Positions 9,630-21,108 of a stretch of DNA of 64,000 bases are shown one piece after another. Numbering within the stretch: position 1 is the stretch's first letter; each line of letters opens with the position of its first letter. A program made the position numbers and the translations under genes. Under the pieces are notes generated by a model that was not told the DNA's origin, did no database searches, and saw nothing but the letters and a program-made list of their open reading frames with translations. This DNA is from Copromyces sp. CBS 386.78 (Eukaryota > Ascomycota > Sordariomycetes > Sordariales > Sordariaceae), in contig MU839082.1 in NCBI GenBank assembly GCA_030685235.1, forward strand, positions 558,001 to 622,000. Direction: 5' to 3'.

Positions 9630-12600
9630 TGTGATAGTCCGATGGGTCTGTTTTATCACTCAAGGAAGGCCAGACTAATTGAAGCCACCTGGTTGTTTAC
9701 CGAAAAGGAATTTCGAAAATCCGATACACAGATAAAGCTGTCCGTGCCGGTGACGTGGGCCTCGCAGTATCTGAGGACTCGTTTCTGAAAGTTGATGCAC
9801 TTTGATAGGACGTTAGAATCAGAGGGAAAGCCGGGGCAAGCCTGTTAGGGTACTAAAAGGCTTTGGAAATGCCCGGTTACGGGACCTCCCGAGATCAATC
9901 TTACCTAGTTATGTGGCACAGCAACCGATAACTGTCTTGCTGGGACAATAAGTAAGATGGGCGTAGATCGGCGAGTTCGAGTAAATTCGAGATGAGAAGT
10001 GGAATGTTGTTGAAGGGCTGGCTAGTCACTGTTGATTCTGGAATCTGGAAGTGGGATGGAAGGGAGGACCCAGGCTAGATATAGATTCGTAACCGAGACA
10101 GGTGAGGTTGGAGTTGAAGACAAGTTTAAGTCGCGGACTGTTTGGTGAAGGGGAACGGCCGGTGTTTGTAAGACGTGGAGCTCAGGTTCCTTGACGGGTA
10201 TCGAATCGAAGTAAACGGAGATAGATGGGTCCGATTTTTGTCCTTGTGTTTCTAGCCGTTTGAGAGTAGAGCATGCCTCTATAAAAGCTGGTAGCTTGAC
10301 ACAGTGACCCAAATCCAAAGGTAGTAAAAGCTGGGACCAGCGGCATAACGAAGCGTGGTTTCCGATGCCGAAAAGAAGGAGTCCTTGGTCCGTCACCGTT
10401 CCATAGACATTACACGGGCCCGGAAAATGGGGATGGTGAGGTAGAGTAGCCGGCCTCAAAATCACTGACCTCAGAGTAGTAGGTCGAAGTGGGTAATGGC
10501 CATGTCCCTGCCTGTTCGATACCTGCAGAGAAGATCCCGTCTTATTCTCCTCCCACAGGCCAGGTGCGTATAACTGGGCTGGAACCACAGATGCCCGGCC
10601 CCTGGACTTCCATACGTCCAAAGCCGGAGACCGGGGCAGGCCACACGGGTGAAAAACAGCAGAGTGATAACATGGAAAAGGACTCAGTTGACAAGAGCCA
10701 GCCGGCCCCACGAGTTTCCAGTTCCTAGCAGATTGTCCAGCTCACTGAATGGATGCTGCCCTAGCGTGCCCCTAGCCCGGAGGGTGCATGTTAGAGGAGA
10801 GGTACGTATCTTAGCCCTGTCAAGTACATCTGGTATCGGGTACATGCACTGTCTTCTGGTGGCTTGAGGGAGCTAGGAGCTGGGTACAACTGGACAAGGT
10901 GCTGGAGGCATCTGGAATCGGTGTTGCATGTGGCATCTCTTGGCGATTCCCATGTACCGTTACCGCACTTGCGGTGCAGGGTTAGGACTCGATGCATGCC
11001 CCAGCTCAGGCCCCATATGGTCCCCGGCTCAGGAGTGGGGTGTTTGGCGCATGTCTTGTCCATTTCCTGGTGTGATTGAGGACAGCGACAACAACGAGAC
11101 GGATCCAGGGCATGGAAGCCAAACAACCACCTACCGCTGGTTTCGGCACCTAAATCGACACCAGCCATATTTGACGGGACGTTGGAAAGGGCTGGCGACA
11201 TATCAGCCAAGTCGGAGACAGCTGGGCACTCCCGACGGCAACAAGACTGCCAAATACTCCAACCGGATCGAACACTGCACTTGTTGTGTATTTGTTGACG
11301 GGGAACCCTGTCCTTATGCCGTCTCAAGGCTTCCTGAATCGGGCCCCTTGGCAGGATCACGGCCTTTTTGGGGTTGCGCTTGCGTAGCTTGGGGCTATTC
11401 GGGGTATAACAAACCGACTTATCGTGGTGGATTAGCCGTCAACCTTGGTTCCGTCCGTTTCCTTGCGCCGTGCTCCTCAGAGACAGGTCTGGGAACCGAA
11501 ACAGGATGGAATACTTGACAGTTGACCTATCATCCAGAGATACCGATGCTTTCCCAGAGAGCTGGGAAAGCGCAAGAGCCCGAGAGAGCAAGGTATTAGC
11601 AGCAAATGAGCAGCCAGGCATATGGGGGGAAAGAGGGAGCTCATCGGTTCATCCGATTTTCGCCTGGCAAACGAAAGGGATGTCTTGGATGGAAAACCCG
11701 ACAATCAGCCTTGGAAACACTTTGCCGGCAGTTTGACGACACGGCATGCGACACAACGTCCCTGGAGCGACGTTATACCAGATAGTCCTTGAATATACTA
11801 AGGATATCCCAGCTCCATGCCGCGATATCTCCGGTCGGCCACTGGAGAAGACGACACCTGGATGAGGCAGTTGGCCGGCGGTGAGGTCAAGCATGTTGTA
11901 TCGCACATGGACAAGCTGTGACCCCGTCTCCTTTGCTTTTGACCGGTTCGACAAGGGGTTCGTGTGAAGGGGGTGGATGAAGTAGACGGGAGTCTTCAGC
12001 CGAGAAGCGTCCACAGCCAACACCCAGCGGCACTCGATGGGGATCAGGACACCCAAGAAAAGCGGGTAAAGAGCAAGATGCACTAACCTTGGGTTCTAAT
12101 ATCCACCAATCCACCAATCCACCATCATAGGGTCGGCGGATGGTTTATGGGATGTGCCCACTACCTAGTCTGTGGTGGCCAGTCGGATTTTGACCTGGGA
12201 GGATGGTGTGCCCAGAAGCGTGAAGAGTCACTCGATGATCTTCTCTTGCCTCTGCCACTCGGTCCGTAGAGGCCATCATCACGATGGGATCGAGGTCGTG
12301 AGGTGGTAGACTGGCGACAGCGCTTGGATCCTGTTGAAGGTGGTCTGGAGGAGCCGGGTGAAACGACTATGATGATATGGTGCTTGTGTGATGGATCACA
12401 ATGGGTGGTTTGCCTTGCTGGGATGTCTTGGATCTTCAAGATAAACCACGGCGGTGATTCCCAAAAGAGATGCTCGGAGTCTGAGAAAACTTTTCAAAGG
12501 TGGTAAAGTCTTCCCATGGAAGGAGGAGTTCTGAGCACTGACCTTTGCTCTCTTGCCCTCGGTTGACGGTGGATGATCTGTCTTACACCCGCAGCTTCGT

Positions 12601-15600
12601 CACTCCTTCCCAATTCCATCTGGAACACCGGGTGATCACCACGCAGTACACAGTCTGAGCTCACCCATCATGGCACCTCAGGCAAGAAGGATTCTGTCAC
12701 TTCCGTGCAAGTCGCGAGGCGACGACGTAAATGGTAGGTGCGTCCTGCTGCTCGGCCCTGTCCCCTCCAATTCCAGCCAAATACCACCTAGGCCCAATTA
12801 GGAAAGGCACCAGAACTCGACTACTTCCTTCCACGTTCCTGTTCCTGTCTTTTTCATTCCTCGCTCTGGATCCACTATGTAAGTTCAATCACTGCTTCAG
12901 ATTATGCACGTTTCTGTGCCTGGGTGGCTTTAATGAAATCTTGACCCGCCGTCCCGACCTAATCATGGGAAGTCGCGCCGCAATGCTTCCCTCCATGGAG
13001 TAAGAACGGCCCGTCATCGGAGTTGGGCCCTTGCCCTGGAATCCCTCAAGATATCCAACAGCCAGGGCAGGGGCAAGAGGAACCCCCCGCCCCTCAGCTT
13101 GTTCATCTCTACCTTACCATCACACTCAATGACGAGAGCTTTCTTTTCATCAACGGAAGTCGTCGCACCTCGATTTCTGCCGTCAAGAGCGAGGTCCTTA
13201 TCCCACCCAACCCCGATGACAGCACGTGCTGCCCCTGGCTTCCAGATCATGGATGATCTCAACGGTCAAGCCTGCCGACGCCTGCGCCATCAGGGCCAGA
13301 ATGCGACCACCCTCCAAACCTGGAACGTCACTCGAACCGTCAGCAACGGCCACACTGGATCTTCCGACGTCAGCATCGGCCCGACGCGACTGCCCCCAAG
13401 AACCAGGCTTGAGACACGCTACCATCTATCACGGTGTGTGACGCCATTTGCAAAATTCGACTCCTCTTTGAAGAGGACCCGGAGGAAGCTTTACCAAGGA
13501 GACTGCTCATCTTACCTGAGGCATGTAGTGGGGCACCCAGCTCTGCACTCTGTCATCATCTCCAGCATGATGTAGATACATATGCCTGTGTCGCTTCATC
13601 GACCTGAGGTTCCATCTTGGTAATCCACAACACGTTTGGACCAGCCCCTTCAGCCTTCCGCTTGACCGTGACACCTCAGACGGGCGTGGGAGACATATAT
13701 ACGTGGGTGGCATAGGCATGGGCAGCATTCTCGAATACCACGGTACGCTGCTAGCCTAGCAAGGGTAGGGTAACCGCCGAGAGCGCCCCTGGTGCAAGAA
13801 TCTTCTGAAAAGCTTCTAGCGTCCTTCGCCAACATGTCGGCGCAGCGCTCCGGTCTGTTCGCTCAAGGGGCTCCAGGGGCCTCGGGGGCTCCCTTAGGTA
13901 CGTATGTCGCCTCGTCCTTCCAAGGCATCGCAACCAATGCCAGAGATAGAGAGCCCGTCGAACCATTTCCGGCCCATGGTGCAGTGGTGCTGGAAACGGC
14001 GCTACGTTACGCTGTAGCCACATGGTTCTCCCCGTTCGGCCCCATTACTCCTTTCGGCACCCCCCATACAGCTGCTGAGGACTAACAGGACACTCTGTCA
14101 GATGTCTTTTGAGGTCGCTCCAACGGCGTCGCACGTCCCTCCAAAGAAAGGAAGGCCCACGGCATCATTACGGCGAGAGCCTGATTGCCACCACTTGCAA
14201 CTCCATCGCCGGTCAGACCAAGAGTAGCGAATCCGAGAGCGGATATACACATACCTCATTCGAACACGGGCTTCACTCTCTTAGGACGGAACAAGAATCT
14301 GCTAAACATGTCTGCCGTGGCCAGCACGGCAGTTTGCAGATGGGCATGCCGTTCAGTCGATCATCGCCGGCCACCGGCAGCCTGGCAACCGATACAAGCT
14401 CGACTCTCTGCCGCACTGCTGTTCAGCCAATTGGCAAAATTTCCGGTCCGTTCTGCTGACTTCAAACTCATGCGCTTCGCCTAGATTCGCATACAGTAGG
14501 TATGATTCATGCGTCCTACCTAGCCTAGCGAGCTCACCTAGACTTCGTAGTGACCGCACGGCTACAAGGCCGTGTGCAAAAGCATATTAGGTGATGAACA
14601 TGCTCACCTAGCCGTCGAGTACCACGACTCATAGAGTAGATGTCTGTATGAACAGGCAGGCTGGGCTAACGCTGTCAAGCATCCACGTTAATCAATGTGT
14701 ATCGCATGATTTAGAGCGATGGAGCCGTGGTTGTGACTGACTGGAATTTAGCTACCACCTGGCACATGCCATCGTCATTGCGCCTGCTCATACAGAGTCG
14801 TGGTATGACTGGGCCGCAAGTCCACCAAGATCTCGCATTCGACGTTGAAAGGTACCTGGATTGCATGCAAACCTACCATACATCTACACTATATGGAGGC
14901 CGCTCAAACTGGACATTTTCCCTCAAATTGGTGAGTCTGGAGTCTGCAACCCCATCTCGTCAGGTACCACTCCGCGTATAGTATCATTCAGCCTGGAACT
15001 GATAGCTCTCGTCACTTCGTATGCCACAGTTATTGCAACTAGAGCATGACACCGTGCCCTAAAATCATGGGCCTTTCAGCCAATTTTCAATGTTCCCGGT
15101 AATCCAAACCTAGCAAATGTTGATATCAGGAGAGGAGACTGGCCAACCCCATTATATGTTAATATGTCAAGCCAGCTAATGCCGCGAAGATCTGGTACGT
15201 CGTCTAAGATGTCCCTTAGCCTCATATGCCGGTACCCGACGTCACGTCAACCCGTTGCACAGTGATGAACGCCATCTCGTAATGGTGGGGAGGTTCATTT
15301 GCTCACACTCAGGACGTCTCAAAATCTTCCACCGAGTTCCCATTCACCTATCAATGCTCACCACCAAATCTAGGGTACTGAGCTTCCACCGCAAGTTACT
15401 TCCAGACTAAAGCCTCGGTGTATGTTGGTATGCTTGCTGGGCCTTGCCAAGAGCAACTCACCAACTATGACTAACATTGTGCACCCTCAAAGCTTGTCCT
15501 TTCTAAGTGTGTGTAACTAACTTGCTCATGCAGTGTTCAATTTGGGAATACGCCATTAGGGAGAAGGGTGCCATGTTCCTGTTGCTTCAATGTTGGTGAC

Positions 15601-16715
15601 TTTACGCGTCCTTGCTTTATGCAGCATTTGAACCTCTTCAAGGTATTTCATACTTGGTAGGCCAAGGGGATTTCGGCTCGTAAGCCTATGATCCGTCTGG
15701 AAATGCCATCAAAGCAAGTGCTTGTAATTGGGGTGCCGCTCATGCTTCCTCCATCTGGGGTTCACTTGTAGCTTCCGAAGACCTATAGTAGGTTCGACCA
15801 TTCTCAACCAGTCCTGTTCTTGCTGCAATACTATCTCGTTCATAGGTTCAGACATTACGCTTCTTCCCTCTCTTCATTTCCCTTGCATTCTACCCGTCAT
15901 CCGAACCATTAGAAAATGATACTCTTCCTCACGCCCTCCTCCCTTCACCTCCTTTCCACCGCACCCATCCGTATCACTCACCGTCGACGCCACAAAGATT
16001 TTCTTGTTCAGGAGAGGGGATTTTCAAAAATCACATATCACCCTTTGAACCTCAAAATGCGGTTGGAAAGATCGTCAAACATCATGAGTATTAGTGCCCT
16101 TGGCGTGGGATCCTCGGGTTGCTTTCTTGAAAGGCACAGGTCGTACGGTATAGGATATGCTTCGGTCAAGGTGAAGCACAGCTACCCGTACTGCCACGAG
16201 ATCGACCGGCTCGACGGCCACAGAAACCGCCCGCATGGCTCGCAGTGCACGGGAGCGCACAGGAATCTCCAGATTTGTACGCTTGGATCAAGGCATCATG
16301 CCTGTGAAAGAAGTACATGCGTTTGCTTTATTCAGTTGGCATTTCTCCCCAAAACACAGTGGCCCACATATGCAAGGACATATCACAGAAGTTTTGTGGT
16401 CGTCACATATTTTCGGCCAAGCGGTGAACAGTACCAGTTTCTTCCATTTTCGCGGTTCTAATCCATCTCATAACCCCTGTTGAGTCTGCTCAATTACCCA
16501 TTGCTTCGGAACTCAATGAAATTCCGCGTGATGTGCCTTTCCTGCTTCGCCTACGCTTCTTCCTTCCCAGTGACCCATTCCACCGTTTCTTTTTTGCTGA
16601 AGCGAAGAGAGATAAAGCTGTTTTGCAACGTCGGAACCACTCGCCGGTAGGATCAACTTCTGTCACACACGCTTGATGTGACTAATCACATTCGAGATCT
16701 CTACTTCTTTAACAG
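9630..16715. other. Unmutated GC-balanced island without recognisable genes
   Basis: About 7 kb of normal-composition DNA between two mutated transposons. Open frames are short (the longest 229 codons, 10022-10711 minus), overlap on both strands and match no family I know. A CT-rich, promoter-like stretch at about 12810-12870 precedes small frames. A 9-bp repeat (atccaccaa, three copies) lies at 12100-12125. On the minus strand 13014-13425 two overlapping frames with plausible protein composition lie one base apart, possibly a decayed or spliced gene, but I cannot identify it. Confidence 0.5.
12100..12125. repeat. Short tandem repeat (atccaccaa)3
   Basis: Three near-perfect 9-bp units read directly from the sequence inside the gene-poor island. 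No function is implied. Confidence 0.7.
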
Positions 16716-16782
16716 TTCCCGCACTCAAACGCCTTGTCGTTTTCTTGGCATGAGGGGGTGGCACACACACACACACCGCTAC
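16716..16782 (+). repeat. Left terminal inverted repeat
   Basis: 67 bp; its reverse complement matches 21044-21108. It includes a (CA)n run at 16761-16775 that is 2 bp longer than in the right copy. It is GC-balanced although the adjacent interior is AT-rich. Confidence 0.88.
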
Positions 16783-16899
16783 TCAACCCGTAAATCCGTA
16801 AATCGTAACCTTTCACGATAATTCTTATATAGAATTGAAGTTCAAACTCTATACTTTTCGTTTAAAGTAAATAAACCTATTGCAATAATACCTCCTAAA

Positions 16900-17370
16900 A
16901 CAATCTTCAAGAAAATTCCCGCTATAAATTTAAAGCGGTCTCGTATTCGAAACGGTATACCCTCAGTCTAATTCGACGAAGGCTATAGCGACGATGATTA
17001 GGAAGATTTTAACGTAATAATTCTATAACGCGTATCCGCTCGCCCTAGAAAGAAGAGCTATACTTTTATCGAAGTTGAGTAATCGACTAAAGTTATCGCC
17101 GCCCCTAAGAAGGCCAAAAAGGCCGCGCCTAAGAAAGCTAGGAAGGCTACGCCTAAAAAGGCTAAATCGAAGAAGGGGAAGGAGCCTACTACGCCTGAAT
17201 TAAATCTACTTTTATCCCTTCCTATTTAGCGGGCTGCTACCCCTATCGAACTTTCTAGCGATAAGGACGAATTCTCTAACGACGACGACGAAGTTGAATA
17301 AGAGCTCCCTATCTACTTTACCCCTAAAACGAAGGCTCTCGAAACTTCGTTTTACTATTTTAATAATAAT
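16900..17370 (+). pseudogene. Mutated N-terminal coding segment of the TIR element
   Basis: One plus-strand frame stays protein-like across several TAA/TAG codons: an acidic Asp/Glu stretch, a Lys/Ala/Pro-rich stretch of (P-K-K-A) type repeats at about 17100-17195, and another acidic stretch at about 17260-17300. Stops fall where Gln codons would be converted by C-to-T change. The basic repeat resembles a nuclear or DNA-binding tail; no catalytic domain is visible. Limits are approximate. Confidence 0.45.
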
Positions 17371-20300
17371 AATAATAATAAGGTAGCCTCCCCAATTAGG
17401 CCGATTACTTTTAAACTTCAACTTACCTCTATATTGTCTACCTATAAACCGGCTATTTTAACCCCGCCTCCTAAGCCTACTTACCCTCTATCTATTTAAA
17501 TACAATTTACTATTATAGGTTCGTATATATTCGTCGGTCGTAATAAACCGCCCGTTATCGAAGATTGCAATTTATATAAGGAAATTAAAATCGAATAAAA
17601 TAATAGTAAGCTCTATTTATAGCGGTTTAGGACTAGCTTACTCGGGGAGATTAGAAAATTACAATTTAATTATATATAGGATATTATTGAAATAATTACG
17701 GCCGTAGGGATAAAGTATTAAACTTCCCTTTATAATATATTATATACTATTATTATATAAGATAATTGTTGTATTAAAGTTATAATTTATAATTAGATTA
17801 TCCCTAATAATAAATTCTTTAATATATATAATAATATTAATTATAAAGCGGTTATAAAATTGTACTTTCATTATACTAATTAACATTCTACTTTTATAAT
17901 ATTTTTTAAATTTTAGTTAATCGAACCGCCCGCTAGTAAATTAATAATATTCCTTCCCTCGGTTTTAAATATACCTTTAATACTATCCCCCTCTCGTAAT
18001 TTATTAAACCCTTTCGTTATTTAAACGGTTACCCCCTAATTTTTATATAGTTTTCGTACCCTAAAGATAAAAAGTAACGTTAATACTAAAAGGAAGACTA
18101 TTACTAATATAATACTATAAGAAGTTAATTGTTTTAATAAATTAGACCGCGAGCGAGAAATATATACGGGTAAAGTTAAGATTAGAGGTACTATATATTA
18201 GGAGTTCGTATAAGTATAGAAATATAATATCGGCTACCGCTACTATAATTATAATAAGGGTATCGATTACTAAATATATTATATCTTTAATAATAATAAG
18301 AATTATTATAACCTTACAGTTAAAAACGTAGGTAAATAAATTAAAACTATTTCTATAGGCTCAATTATTATACGAATACCGCCTAATCTAATATTATATA
18401 AAATAATTATAGCAAAAAACGCTACGAACGCTACTAATAGTGGTAGTAGTAGTAGAAGAAGAGGGAGGCGCGGTAATAATAATAATTTCCTTATTAATAT
18501 TAATATCGTTAATAATATTAATAATAGTAATAATAATACTAATATAAAAATTATAAATAATTTACTATAAGCTATACTAAAGAGGGACGATTTCAAAGGG
18601 CTATATCTACTTCTATACCCTTACGTATTATATCCCCCGCCTTACTACCTACTATATTAATACTTCCCCCCTTACTTCTAACCCCCCTAACTCCTTTATC
18701 CTCCTTATCACCCCCCTTATACCGCTAGTAACTTTATAACTACTACTATATTCGCTAGTAGTCATAATATATTTCGTCTCCTAACGCCTAATAAAGTAAT
18801 AATTATTAATTCGGCTACGCCGTTTAAATATTAGACTATAGCCTTTTATAAGTAATTAACCGACTATAAAATTCTTATAATTAAACGCGTTAACCCCCCT
18901 CCTACCTTATTTACAACTATTATTATTAATAGTAAGAGGATTCCGCGGGCACCGCTATCGATTATACTATTATTAGTAGCTGACGAAAGGGAAGAATATA
19001 AGGAGGAGGGGGAGGAAGAGAGGTATAAGGAAGAATTAAAGAAATATAAAGAGGGGGTTAGAAAATCCTCTATCCCTCATTTATCCGCGCCATAATCTCT
19101 CGGCTTACGTTCGTTACTATTACTACCTACCCTACCTAACCGGTTAATATAAAAGTTTATTACCGAATTCTTCAAAACCTTTTATAAGGATTACTATATT
19201 AGAAAGTTACTAAAGTCGATAATAATATATAGGGCTCTCGTCGCTCTACAAGAAAAGCTCTATAACTTAACGGCGCTAACCGATATACTCGCGCTAAAAG
19301 AATAGTTAGCAGAATAATTTATATAGTTAAGCTTCTCCCTAAAACTCTATATAATATTTAGGAGCGGTATTAAAAATTTCTTTAAATAGGAATACGCGGT
19401 ATTAATATCGTAATTAAACTATAATAAATATACCCTTTATATTATTATTTTAATATTCTAGCTAACTAATATATTAATCCAAATCTATAGTTTAATATTA
19501 CTCTCGAATTTAATATTATTAAAACTTTAGCCTCTATAGCGGGCAATATTACTACTAGTAATCCTAGTAAACGATAATTCTTAGCGAATAATAACTCCTA
19601 GCAAGCGATAATTCGAACCGATACAATATATAGCGAAAGAAGGGGATTTCTAATACTTTAATATTATTATATAAATATATAGATTTAATATCTCTAATAT
19701 TTCTAATACTAAATTATAATACAACCGACCCCTATTTTTAAACTCCTTAATATTTTTTAAACTATATTACTATTGCCTAATTATATTATTAGTCTATTTA
19801 AATTCTTTTAATTCTTTAATATATATTATTATATAGTCTTTATTTATATTATTAATATCTTCTATCGTTAATTTCGTATTTTTAAAGTAGCCGCGGATTT
19901 ATTTAATATAATACTTAACTATTATTATTATCCGATGTAAAAAGGTAAGAAATTCGCTATTAAGTATATTATCGCTACCCTTACTACTATATACCCGCTT
20001 TATATACTTTTTAAAATTACTAAAGTACGTTTTAATCGGATTAAATTCTAAAAAGTATAATAATAAATACTAAAATAATATACTAACCCTCGCGTATACG
20101 TAATATATTTCGTTACAAAGATATTAACTAGCGTTATTTATTACTAAAATACTATTATAGCTAAAGAAAGGGTTTATTTAGGGGAGTAATCTCCTCTCTA
20201 ATTATATTATAAAACTAAGGATATTTACCGCACCCTTAAAGACTAGCAACTCAAATATACTATTAACTAATATACCTGGGAGGAGGTAATACTGTTTACT

Positions 20301-21043
20301 ACGTTCGAATATACTTATTAACGTCGTAATAGCGCCGCGAAGTACCTATTTAATACAACGAACTCTATTTCGTCAGTCTATACTAAATTCGTTGTAAAAG
20401 ACAAATATCTCTATAATAAACAATAATATTTTTATTATTTACTTTACTACTAATTAAAGCTATTATTATATTATTTTGAACGCTAATTTCTTCTTTTTCT
20501 AACGCTCTTAACGAAAGTATCGCCGTACAATTTCAATCGATACGTATATATTATAATCGTCGACAAAGAATTCGCATATTTTATCGAAATATATATTTAA
20601 CTTTAGAACAAATAATTTTATAACTTCCTATATAATATTAAATACGGCTATTCTAATATAGAAGTAATATAGTAACGTACTTCCATTACCTATATAGGGA
20701 GTTTTCTAATATTCTAAGAGGTTCGAAATAGTAAAAACGGTTTGCCTATAAGTTCGAAATTACTCTTATATCGTTATATAGAATGTACGGTTACGCCTAT
20801 TATAATAGCGATATTACGAAGAAACTCGCTACTATAAAGTATTAAATTCATAAGCGCCTTTTAGTTGTTATTAGGAAAGGCTATTATTATATTACAATAA
20901 TACGATAAAAGACAGTATAAATAATAAGAGCGAACGTAAGCGACGTAAGCGATTAAGATTTTACGAGATTTAGTATAGATTTCGTTGAATTATAATAGGA
21001 TGCGATTAATTTGTTCGTAATTTCGACCAGATTATCTATCTGT

Positions 21044-21108
21044 GTAGCGGTATATGTGTGTGCCACCCCCTTATACTAAGAAAACGACAAGGCGTTTGAG
21101 TGCGGGAA
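21044..21108 (-). repeat. Right terminal inverted repeat
   Basis: 65 bp matching 16716-16782 in reverse complement. The outer end is GCGGGAA. Differences from the left copy are mostly transitions (for example ggcatgag against agtataag), so this copy received light mutation. Confidence 0.88.

Larger units (their letters stand above)
16716..21108 (+). mobile_element. RIP-mutated DNA transposon with ~65-bp TIRs, superfamily unresolved
   Basis: A 4,393-bp AT-rich unit bounded by inverted repeats: 16716-16782, and 21044-21108 read in reverse complement. Both begin TTCCCGCACTC and share the following ~50 bases with a few transitions and a 2-bp (CA)n length change. The interior is mutated (CpA/TpG poor) while the TIRs are mostly intact. 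On the plus strand about 16900-17370 reads as a protein with many TAA/TAG where Gln is expected, including acidic stretches and a Lys/Pro/Ala-rich basic run at 17100-17195. I could not identify a DDE catalytic region or a clear target duplication, so the class rests on the TIRs. Confidence 0.7.

Noticed and set aside
10022..10711. 229-codon minus-strand open frame
   Set aside because: No recognisable domain, unlike-protein composition, overlapping frames on the other strand, no intron or start context. Probably a chance frame in GC-balanced DNA.
10791..11518. Overlapping 189-codon (-) and 196-codon (+) frames
   Set aside because: They cover the same DNA on opposite strands, and neither matches a family I know.
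13014..13425. Decayed gene on the minus strand
   Set aside because: Two adjacent frames look protein-like, but without a recognisable family or clear splice signals I do not list it as a gene.
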